This document shows positions 1 to 6,122 of a stretch of DNA of 8,027 bases, piece after piece (within the stretch, counting starts at the first letter, position 1; every line of letters begins with the position of its first letter). Below the pieces are notes generated by a model, which worked only from the letters and a program-made list of their open reading frames with translations, was not told the DNA's origin and made no database searches. The translations under genes were made by a program, and so were the position numbers. This stretch comes from JANMEX01 sp031423755 (GTDB lineage: Bacteria; Pseudomonadota; Alphaproteobacteria; Rhizobiales; Rhizobiaceae), in NCBI GenBank assembly GCA_031423755.1, contig JANPGC010000295.1, forward strand, positions 1-8,027, in the 5' to 3' direction.

Positions 1-2749
1 ACCCCCTTCCACATCCGGTCCTGCCACTCCCGGTATCGAATCCATTTCGATCATCGACGAGATGCAGCGCAGCTATCTTGATTATGCGATGAGCGTGATT
101 GTCAGCCGCGCGCTTCCTGATGTGCGCGACGGGCTGAAGCCGGTGCACAGGCGCATTCTTTATGCGGCGCATGAGAGCGGCTATCACTGGAATCGCAAAT
201 ATGTGAAGTCGGCCCGCCCGGTTGCCGACGTGATGGGTAAATACCATCCGCATGGCGACGCCTCGATCTACGACGCGCTGGTGCGCATGGCGCAGGACTG
301 GTCGCTGCGGTTTCCGCTGATCGACGGGCAGGGCAATTTTGGCTCCATCGACGGCGATCCCCCGGCGGCGATGCGTTATACGGAAGCCCGGCTTTCGCGC
401 GGTGCGCATGAGCTCTTGGAAGACATCGACAAGGACACGGTCGATTTTCAGGAAAACTATGACGCATCAGCCAGCGAGCCGAAGGTGCTGCCGGCGCGCT
501 TTCCCAACCTTCTGGTCAATGGCTCCGGCGGCATCGCCGTCGGCATGGCCACCAACATTCCGCCGCACAATCTGGGCGAAGTCATCAATGGCTGCATAGC
601 GATGATCGACAATCCGGCCATCGATCTTGGCGGGTTGATGGAGCACATTCCCGGGCCGGATTTCCCGACGGGTGCGTTCATACTCGGGCGCTCGGGCATA
701 CTTTCGGCCTATTCGACCGGACGCGGGTCGGTGATGATGCGCGGACGCGCGACCATCGAACCGATGCGCGGCGACCGTGAGCAGATCATCATCACGGAAG
801 TTCCCTATCAGGTGAACAAGGCGACGATGATCGAGAAGATGGCCGATCTGGTGCGCGAAAAGCGCATCGAGGGCATTTCCGACATACGTGACGAATCCGA
901 CCGGCAGGGCTACCGCGTGGTTGTCGAGCTGAAACGCGATGCGGTTGCTGATGTTGTCTTGAACCAGCTCTACCGGTTCACGCCGCTGCAGACCAGTTTC
1001 GGCTGCAACATGGTGGCGCTGAACGGCGGCAAGCCGGAGGTGATGAACCTGCCGGACATGCTGCGCGCCTTCATCACCTTCCGCGAGGAAGTGGTGTCGC
1101 GCCGGACAAAATATCTGCTGATGAAATGCCGCGAGCGGGCGCATGTGTTGGTCGGCCTTGCCATTGCGGTTGCCAATGTTGACGAGGTCATTGCGCTTAT
1201 CCGCCGCGCGCCGGACCCGGCGACCGCGCGTGAGCAGTTGATGACACGGCGCTGGCCTGCGCTTGATGTCGCGCCGCTGATCGCGCTGATCGATGACCCG
1301 CGCCATGGACTGAACGACGACGGTACCTACAATCTGTCAGACGAGCAGGCGCGCGCCATTCTGGAGTTGCGTCTGGCGCGATTGACGGCGCTGGGCCGCG
1401 ACGAAATTGCTGAGGAACTCGAGAAGATCGGCGCGGAAATCACTGATTTCCTTGACATATTGTCTTCACGCGTTCGCATCATGAACATTGTCAAGGACGA
1501 GCTTGCCGCCGTGCGCGACCAGTTTGCCAACCCGCGCCGCACGGTGATTTCCGACTATGGCTCGGACATGGACGACGAGGATCTGATCGCCCGCGAGGAC
1601 ATGGTGGTGACAGTCAGCCATGCCGGCTACATCAAGCGCGTGCCGCTGGTGACCTACCGGGCGCAGCGCCGCGGCGGCAAGGGCCGCTCGGGCATGACGA
1701 CCAAGGACGAGGATTATGTAACGCGGCTGTTTGTGGCCAACACGCATACGCCGATGTTGTTCTTCTCCTCGCGCGGCATTGTCTACAAGGAAAAGGTCTG
1801 GCGTCTCCCGGTCGCCACGCCGCAGTCGCGCGGAAAGGCGCTGATCAACCTGTTGCCTCTGCAACAGGGCGAGCGCATCACCACAATCATGCCGCTGCCG
1901 GAGGATGAGACAAGCTGGGGCGAGCTGGATGTGATGTTCGCAACAACGCGCGGCACCGTCCGGCGCAACAAGCTGTCAGATTTTGTGCAGGTCAACCGCA
2001 ACGGAAAGATTGCGATGAAGCTGGACGAGGAGGGCGACGAGATATTGTCGGTCGAGACGTGCTCTGAAGGTGATGACGTGTTGCTTACAGCCGCGTCCGG
2101 TCAGTGCATCCGCTTCCCGGTCGATGATGTGCGCGTGTTTGCAGGTCGCAATTCTGTGGGCGTACGTGGTATCAACATGGCCGACACAGACCGCGCCATT
2201 TCGATGACCATTCTTGAGCATGTCAATGCCGACCCATCCGAGCGCGCGGCGTATCTCAAGCGGGCCACAGCTGAACGCAAGGCAGCGGGAGCGGATGAGG
2301 ATGAAGTGACGCTGACCAACGAGGAAGTTGTAGAGGAGGCTTCGCTGTCGGATGAGCGTTTTGACTTCCTGAAGCTTCACGAGCAGTTCGTTTTGACCAT
2401 GACGGAATATGGCTATGGCAAGCGCTCGTCTTCGTACGACTTCCGCCTGACAAGCCGGGGTGGCAAGGGCATCCGGGCGACGGATGTTTCAAAGACCGCG
2501 GACATCGGCCAGCTGATTGCGGCGTTCCCGGTTGGAGATGATGACCAGATCATGATGGTGTCAGACGGCGGAACGTTGATCCGTGTGCCGGTCGCAGGCA
2601 TTCGCATCGCCAGCCGCGCCACCAAGGGCGTCACCGTGTTCAACACGGCGGAAGGCGAGAAGGTGGTCTCGGTTGAGCGGATATCCGAGCCGGAAGGTGA
2701 AGAAGATTTGCCGGATGCACCGCTGGAGCCGACGCCCCCCGAAACGTGA
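1..2749 (+). CDS. gyrA: DNA gyrase subunit A (5'-truncated by window edge)
   Basis: GyrA is the DNA-cutting and rejoining subunit of type IIA topoisomerase. With GyrB it forms the A2B2 gyrase that adds negative supercoils to the chromosome in the cytoplasm. The reading frame is open from base 2 (915 residues visible). The conserved SIISIIDEM-type N-terminal lead-in lies before the ATG at 62, so that ATG is internal and the true start lies upstream of the window. The catalytic tyrosine is in the AMRYTE motif (Tyr codon 377-379). The quinolone-resistance region HPHGDASIYD is at about 245-274. The GyrA box QRRGGKG at 1664-1684 separates it from ParC. The C-terminal DNA-wrapping domain follows, with an acidic, charged insertion at about 2220-2385 and an acidic Pro/Glu-rich tail. 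Position 83 (E. coli numbering) is Ala (codon 260-262) and Asp87 is kept (272-274). The gene ends in TGA. Its promoter is outside the window. Confidence 0.98.
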   Translation, partial: PPSTSGPATPGIESISIIDEMQRSYLDYAMSVIVSRALPDVRDGLKPVHRRILYAAHESGYHWNRKYVKSARPVADVMGKYHPHGDASIYDALVRMAQDWSLRFPLIDGQGNFGSIDGDPPAAMRYTEARLSRGAHELLEDIDKDTVDFQENYDASASEPKVLPARFPNLLVNGSGGIAVGMATNIPPHNLGEVINGCIAMIDNPAIDLGGLMEHIPGPDFPTGAFILGRSGILSAYSTGRGSVMMRGRATIEPMRGDREQIIITEVPYQVNKATMIEKMADLVREKRIEGISDIRDESDRQGYRVVVELKRDAVADVVLNQLYRFTPLQTSFGCNMVALNGGKPEVMNLPDMLRAFITFREEVVSRRTKYLLMKCRERAHVLVGLAIAVANVDEVIALIRRAPDPATAREQLMTRRWPALDVAPLIALIDDPRHGLNDDGTYNLSDEQARAILELRLARLTALGRDEIAEELEKIGAEITDFLDILSSRVRIMNIVKDELAAVRDQFANPRRTVISDYGSDMDDEDLIAREDMVVTVSHAGYIKRVPLVTYRAQRRGGKGRSGMTTKDEDYVTRLFVANTHTPMLFFSSRGIVYKEKVWRLPVATPQSRGKALINLLPLQQGERITTIMPLPEDETSWGELDVMFATTRGTVRRNKLSDFVQVNRNGKIAMKLDEEGDEILSVETCSEGDDVLLTAASGQCIRFPVDDVRVFAGRNSVGVRGINMADTDRAISMTILEHVNADPSERAAYLKRATAERKAAGADEDEVTLTNEEVVEEASLSDERFDFLKLHEQFVLTMTEYGYGKRSSSYDFRLTSRGGKGIRATDVSKTADIGQLIAAFPVGDDDQIMMVSDGGTLIRVPVAGIRIASRATKGVTVFNTAEGEKVVSVERISEPEGEEDLPDAPLEPTPPET

Positions 2750-2770
2750 TCGGCGGGCGCTGCCGCCGGT
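2749..2770. terminator. weak hairpin after gyrA, possible terminator
   Basis: CGGCGG (2751-2756) and CCGCCG (2763-2768) form a perfect 6-bp stem around a 6-base loop. It can be extended by one wobble and one A-T pair using the last base of the gyrA stop codon. There is no T-run after it on either strand, so it is not a standard intrinsic terminator. Its position between the gyrA stop and the stop of the candidate minus-strand small ORF would suit a shared end. The call rests only on the dyad and its position. Confidence 0.3.
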
Positions 2771-2772
2771 CT

Positions 2773-2892
2773 TCAGAAGCGCGAGTACTTTGTTTCTTCC
2801 GCTGTGTCCGACGATTCCAGATGAAGCATCACAAACGTTGCGGTCATCATGGCGGTGGCCATTGCGGCGGCGAGCAGGATCAACATGGTCAT
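2773..2892 (-). CDS. candidate small single-span membrane protein (37-39 aa)
   Basis: This is a short minus-strand ORF in the gyrA-coaD gap. There are two in-frame ATGs, at 2892 and 2886, giving 39 or 37 residues. The second is favoured because a Shine-Dalgarno-like AAGGGA lies about 7 bases before it. The product starts MLILLAAAMATAMM and has about 22 hydrophobic residues, rich in Ala, Met and Leu. A short charged tail follows (LHLESSDTAEETKYSRF), so it would be a single membrane helix or an uncleaved signal anchor. It ends just before the hairpin after gyrA and would be convergent with gyrA. No family is recognised and no convincing promoter was found upstream. The opposite strand reads as a His/Cys/Gly-rich peptide without a ribosome binding site, which is what an antisense copy of Ala/Met codons would give. 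Coding status is uncertain. Confidence 0.35.
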   Translation of the reverse strand: MTMLILLAAAMATAMMTATFVMLHLESSDTAEETKYSRF

Positions 2893-2948
2893 TTCCCTTC
2901 ATCAGTCGAGTTGACTGTGTCTGGTTTTTGCATTTCGGGACTGAACCA

Positions 2949-2994
2949 CACCTGACCGGCCTGTTCATCGCCCATTCAGGTGAGTAACGGCCGG
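2949..2994 (+). promoter_or_regulatory. interlocked inverted repeats upstream of coaD
   Basis: Two perfect inverted repeats interleave here. CACCTGA (2949-2955) pairs with TCAGGTG (2976-2982), and CCGGCC (2956-2961) pairs with GGCCGG (2989-2994). The order stem A, stem B, A', B' is the layout of an H-type RNA pseudoknot, with connecting segments of 14 and 6 bases. The element ends 37 bases before the coaD start, so it would sit in the coaD leader if transcription begins upstream. The 7-bp dyad could instead be a protein operator. In GC-rich DNA the CCGGCC match may be chance. No known riboswitch class is recognised. Confidence 0.25.
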
Positions 2995-3031
2995 AATGGA
3001 CAGAAAGTTCCAAAGCGGTTAGGAAAAATGG

Positions 3032-3526
3032 ATGAAAACAGCATTTTACCCTGGCTCGTTCGACCCGGCGACCAATGGACATATCGATATTCTTGGCCGT
3101 GCGCTGCAATTGGCGGACAAGGTGATTGTGGCAATTGGCATTCATCCTGCGAAGAAGGGCCTGTTCACGTTTGAAAAGCGCAAGGCGATTCTGGTCAACG
3201 CTGCAACGACTGCGCTTGGTGACAAGGCCAATGGAATGAGCATCATTTCATTTGAGGGGCTTGTCGTGGACGCCGCCAAGCTGCATGGCGCGACAATCCT
3301 GATTCGCGGCCTGCGCGATGCGACGGATTTTGACTATGAAATGCAGATGGCCGGGATGAACGGGGCGATGGCACCGGATATCCAGACCGTGTTTTTGCCA
3401 GCCTCGCCGCAGACACGGCCGATTACCGCCACATTGGTGCGGCAGATCGCATCCATGGGTGGAGATATCTCGTCTTTTGTGCCAGAAGCCGCAGCGCAAG
3501 CCCTGAAGACCCATTTCAAATCCTGA
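3032..3526 (+). CDS. coaD: phosphopantetheine adenylyltransferase
   Basis: CoaD transfers AMP from ATP to 4'-phosphopantetheine, giving dephospho-CoA and pyrophosphate. This is the penultimate step of coenzyme A synthesis, in the cytoplasm. The 164-residue length is normal for the family. The N-terminal nucleotidyltransferase signature is intact: YPGSFDP (residues 6-12) followed by TNGH (14-17), which binds the ATP phosphates. The substrate-binding segment RGLRDATDFDYE (92-103) and the C-terminal TLVRQIA segment (134-140) are also present. The ATG at 3032 is chosen over the out-of-frame ATG at 3028 because it gives the family start MKTAFYPGSFDP and has AGGA (3021-3024) seven bases upstream. 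It is the first gene of the packed plus-strand group and the next gene starts 15 bases later. A structured leader may lie upstream; no clear promoter was found. Confidence 0.97.
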   Translation: MKTAFYPGSFDPATNGHIDILGRALQLADKVIVAIGIHPAKKGLFTFEKRKAILVNAATTALGDKANGMSIISFEGLVVDAAKLHGATILIRGLRDATDFDYEMQMAGMNGAMAPDIQTVFLPASPQTRPITATLVRQIASMGGDISSFVPEAAAQALKTHFKS

Positions 3527-3541
3527 TTCAAAAGGACCATC

Positions 3542-4120
3542 ATGACCAATCTCCTTCGCAGCCTCGTGGCTGTCATGCTCTTGTCGGTGTTTCCACTGGT
3601 TGCTCAGGCGGCTGATCCCGAAAACACGCTGGTGATCTCTCTGAAGGATGGCGATGTGACCATCGCGCTGCGGCCGGACATTGCGCCCGGCCATGTCGAG
3701 CGCATCAAGGCGCTGGCCCGCAAGGGTGCCTACGACGGCGTCGTGTTCCACCGCGTTATCGAAGGCTTCATGGCGCAGACCGGCGACGTGCAGTTTGGCA
3801 ACTCGGCCAAGAACTACAATCCCGCTCAGGCTGGTATGGGCGGCTCGGATATGCCGGATCTGAAAGCGGAATTCTCCAAGGAGCCGTTTGTGCGCGGAAC
3901 CATCGGCATGGCGCGGGCGCAGAGCCCGGATTCTGCCAACTCGCAATTCTTCATCACATTCGGCGATGCATCGTTCCTGAACGGCCAGTACACGGTTGTC
4001 GGCACTGTTGAGAGCGGCATGGAACTGGTCGACAAGATCAAGCGCGGCGATGAAGCCCAGAACGGCGTGGTCGCCGACCCTGACAAGATGGTCAAGGTCA
4101 AGATCGCCGCTGACAAGTAA
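3542..4120 (+). CDS. secreted cyclophilin-type peptidyl-prolyl isomerase
   Basis: This 192-residue cyclophilin is predicted to catalyse cis-trans isomerisation of X-Pro bonds during protein folding in the periplasm. Residues 1-23 form a signal peptide with a hydrophobic core and a likely cut after AQA, before ADPENT. The cyclophilin core follows. FHRVIEGFMAQTGD (69-82) holds the catalytic Arg71, and SANSQFFI (131-138) lines the active site. Phe145 lies where human cyclophilin A has Trp121; this substitution is common in bacterial cyclophilins and is linked to weak cyclosporin binding. AAAGGA (3531-3536) lies five bases before the ATG. The next gene encodes a close paralogue without a signal peptide, which suggests an old tandem duplication and division between periplasm and cytoplasm. 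It is PpiA-like by location, but the symbol is left open because naming in this clade varies. Confidence 0.94.
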   Translation: MTNLLRSLVAVMLLSVFPLVAQAADPENTLVISLKDGDVTIALRPDIAPGHVERIKALARKGAYDGVVFHRVIEGFMAQTGDVQFGNSAKNYNPAQAGMGGSDMPDLKAEFSKEPFVRGTIGMARAQSPDSANSQFFITFGDASFLNGQYTVVGTVESGMELVDKIKRGDEAQNGVVADPDKMVKVKIAADK

Positions 4121-4144
4121 TCTCTTTTCAAACAGGACAAGACA

Positions 4145-4651
4145 ATGGCTTACAAAGACCCAGAGAACACGCTGATCCTTGAAACCACAAAGGGCAATGT
4201 CGTGATCGAACTGCTTCCGGACCTCGCGCCGGGCCACGTTGAGCGCATCAAGGAGCTGGCACGCTCCGGCGAGTATGACGGTGTGGTGTTTCACCGCGTG
4301 ATTGACGGTTTCATGGCGCAGACGGGCGATGTGAAATTCGGCAAGAAGGGTGGCAAGGATTTCAATCCATCGCGAGCGGGCATGGGCGGTTCGGACAAGC
4401 CGGATCTGAAGGCGGAATTCTCCAACGTCAATCATGCCCGCGGCGCATGCTCGATGGCCCGTTCGCAGAACCCGAATTCGGCAAACTCGCAGTTCTTCAT
4501 CTGCTTTGCCGATGCAGGCTTCCTGAACCGCCAGTACACGGTTTGGGGCCAAGTGGTCGAAGGCATGGACAATGTCGACAAGATCAAGCGCGGAGAGCCG
4601 GTAGCGAACCCGGATTCGATTGTGTCGGCAAAGGTCGCGGCGGACGCTTGA
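4145..4651 (+). CDS. ppiB: cytoplasmic cyclophilin-type peptidyl-prolyl isomerase
   Basis: This 168-residue cyclophilin has no signal peptide (start MAYKDPENTL), so it is expected to act on prolyl bonds in the cytoplasm. FHRVIDGFMAQTGD (49-62) carries the catalytic Arg51. SANSQFFI (112-119) lines the active site, and Phe126 sits at the cyclophilin A Trp121 position. From the shared DPENTL onward, well over half the residues match the upstream cyclophilin by eye, with long identical stretches such as PGHVERIK and YDGVVFHRVI. AGGA (4134-4137) lies seven bases before the ATG. The stop is two bases before the start of the next gene, so coupled translation is likely. The symbol follows the usual name for the cytoplasmic paralogue. 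Confidence 0.95.
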   Translation: MAYKDPENTLILETTKGNVVIELLPDLAPGHVERIKELARSGEYDGVVFHRVIDGFMAQTGDVKFGKKGGKDFNPSRAGMGGSDKPDLKAEFSNVNHARGACSMARSQNPNSANSQFFICFADAGFLNRQYTVWGQVVEGMDNVDKIKRGEPVANPDSIVSAKVAADA

Positions 4652-4653
4652 TC

Positions 4654-5052
4654 ATGAACAAGGTGTTGGCGGTCATCAGTCTTTTGCTGGCGTCTGCCAA
4701 CGCCGCCTTAGCTTCCGGCGATATTTTTTGCCGGAGCGCGGACGATAATGTCAGTGTGTCGCTGCTCGTCAGCCATTCGGACACGCTCACTGTATTGCGG
4801 ACGGTGATCAGCATCGGCGAAGAGACCTGGTCATCGGATTCAAGTGTCCAGGCCGGAACGCCGATCCTTTCCGGACAGGCCTACGAGAATGACGGCATGC
4901 TGCTTGTCGATTTCATTGGTGAGGCTGCAGGTCCCGTCGTTGCACGGCTGAAGGCGTTCTCTTCCGAAGACGGTGGCGACTATGTTTCAGGCGGCATGTT
5001 CACGTTCAAGGGTAAGGGCGCCTTCGTGGTGGACTGCTCGGAACGCGGATGA
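4654..5052 (+). CDS. small secreted protein of unknown function
   Basis: This is a 132-residue product of no recognised family. The ATG at 4654 is chosen because it opens a clear signal peptide (MNKVLAVISLLLASANAALA, likely cut after residue 20). Earlier in-frame codons lie inside ppiB in the wrong frame. The mature part is about 112 residues and looks like a small beta-rich soluble domain. It has exactly two cysteines, Cys26 near its start and Cys128 near its end, which could form a disulfide in the periplasm. There is no lipobox. It starts two bases after the ppiB stop with only a weak upstream GGCGGA, and its TGA overlaps the queA start as ATGA (5049-5052). Translational coupling on both sides is therefore likely. 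Its place after two folding enzymes does not by itself give a function. Confidence 0.85.
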   Translation: MNKVLAVISLLLASANAALASGDIFCRSADDNVSVSLLVSHSDTLTVLRTVISIGEETWSSDSSVQAGTPILSGQAYENDGMLLVDFIGEAAGPVVARLKAFSSEDGGDYVSGGMFTFKGKGAFVVDCSERG

Positions 5053-6122
5053 AAGTCGATGACTTCGATTTTGAGCTGCCGGAAGACCGTATTGCGTTGC
5101 GGCCTGCGGAACCGCGCGAAGCTGCGCGGCTGCTGGTGATCGCGGGCGTGCAATTGTCTGACCGGACTGTCGGCGAACTGCCCGACCTGTTGCGGCCAGA
5201 TGATGTGCTTGTGTTCAACGACACCAAGGTGATCCCGGCGCAACTGTTTGGCCTGCGCGAGCGCGAGGGCAATCTTGCCCATGTCGAGGCGACGCTGCAC
5301 ATGCGGGAAAGCCCGAGCGTGTGGCGGGCGTTCCTTCGGCCGGCCAAGCGGGTGAAGGCAGGCGACCGGATTCGCTTCGGGCATGACGAGAGCGCCTGCA
5401 TGCTTGGCCAATTGGATGCGACGGTTGCCGAAAAGGGCGAGGCGGGCGAGGCGCTGCTGCGGTTTGATTTTTCGGGGCCGGCGCTGGATGATGCCATTCG
5501 CGCCGTCGGGCATGTGCCCATCCCGCCCTACATCGCAGCCAAGCGCGCGGACGATGCCAAGGATCTGCAAGATTACCAGACGATCTATGCCCGCGAGGAG
5601 GGTGCCGTCGCCGCGCCGACGGCTGGCCTGCATTTCACGCCGGAGCTTTTCGCCAAGCTTGATGCCGTTGGCATCGACCGGCATTTCGTGACGCTGCATG
5701 TCGGGGCAGGGACGTTTTTGCCGGTGAAGGCGGACGATACCAATGACCACAAGATGCATCATGAGATTGGTCAGGTGAGTGCCGAGACCGCAACGGCGTT
5801 GAACACAGCCAAGGCGCAAGGGCGGCGGATCATTGCTGTCGGCACGACTTCGCTGCGCTTGCTCGAAAGCGCTGCTGACAAAAATGGCAAGTTGCACGCT
5901 TGGTCCGGTGCGACGGATATTTTCATCACGCCGGGATATCCGTTCAAATTCATCGACGGGCTGATGACCAACTTCCATCTGCCGCGCTCTACACTGTTCA
6001 TGCTGGTGTCGGCGCTGGCGGGGTTGGATGTGATGCGCGGCGCTTACCAGCACGCTATTGAAAACAAATACCGTTTCTATTCCTATGGCGATGCCTGCCT
6101 GATTTTGCCGGAAGGGCTTTGA
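5049..6122 (+). CDS. queA: S-adenosylmethionine:tRNA ribosyltransferase-isomerase
   Basis: QueA transfers and isomerises the ribosyl group of S-adenosylmethionine onto preQ1 already in tRNA, giving epoxyqueuosine at wobble position 34. It acts after Tgt, encoded next. The 357-residue length is typical. Family blocks run in order: FDFELPEDRIALRPAEPREA (6-25), VFNDTKVIPAQLFG (55-68), GHVPIPPYI (154-162), REEGAVAAPTAGLHFT (182-197), HVGAGTFLPV (217-226), VGTTSLRLLES (264-274), TDIFITPGYPFK (289-300) and TNFHLPRSTLFMLV (307-320), ending with YRFYSYGDACLIL. The ATG overlaps the preceding stop by four bases. The stop directly abuts the tgt start. The final step to queuosine (QueG or QueH) is not encoded in this window. 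Confidence 0.97.
   Translation: MKVDDFDFELPEDRIALRPAEPREAARLLVIAGVQLSDRTVGELPDLLRPDDVLVFNDTKVIPAQLFGLREREGNLAHVEATLHMRESPSVWRAFLRPAKRVKAGDRIRFGHDESACMLGQLDATVAEKGEAGEALLRFDFSGPALDDAIRAVGHVPIPPYIAAKRADDAKDLQDYQTIYAREEGAVAAPTAGLHFTPELFAKLDAVGIDRHFVTLHVGAGTFLPVKADDTNDHKMHHEIGQVSAETATALNTAKAQGRRIIAVGTTSLRLLESAADKNGKLHAWSGATDIFITPGYPFKFIDGLMTNFHLPRSTLFMLVSALAGLDVMRGAYQHAIENKYRFYSYGDACLILPEGL

Noticed and set aside
467..1306. Minus-strand ORF of 279 codons inside gyrA
   Set aside because: It is fully antisense to conserved gyrA coding sequence, with His/Arg-rich composition typical of a shadow frame.
2911..2939. Possible coaD promoter with TTGACT at 2911-2916
   Set aside because: The -35 is good but no acceptable -10 lies 16-18 bases downstream; the candidate hexamers are GC-rich and match poorly.
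2821..2955. Plus-strand His/Cys/Gly-rich peptide starting MKHHKRCGHHGGGHCGG, which looks like a metal-binding peptide
   Set aside because: There is no ribosome binding site before the ATG, and the composition is what antisense Ala and Met codons of the minus-strand hydrophobic ORF produce.
2561..3145. Minus-strand ORF of 194 codons across the gyrA end, the gap and the coaD start
   Set aside because: It overlaps two real genes and has no recognisable domain. It is in a different frame from the small minus-strand ORF that has a ribosome site.
3248..4552. Minus-strand ORF of 434 codons across coaD and both cyclophilins
   Set aside because: It lies antisense to three well-supported genes. Its internal repeat simply mirrors the cyclophilin duplication, and its long length is explained by GC-rich codon mirroring.
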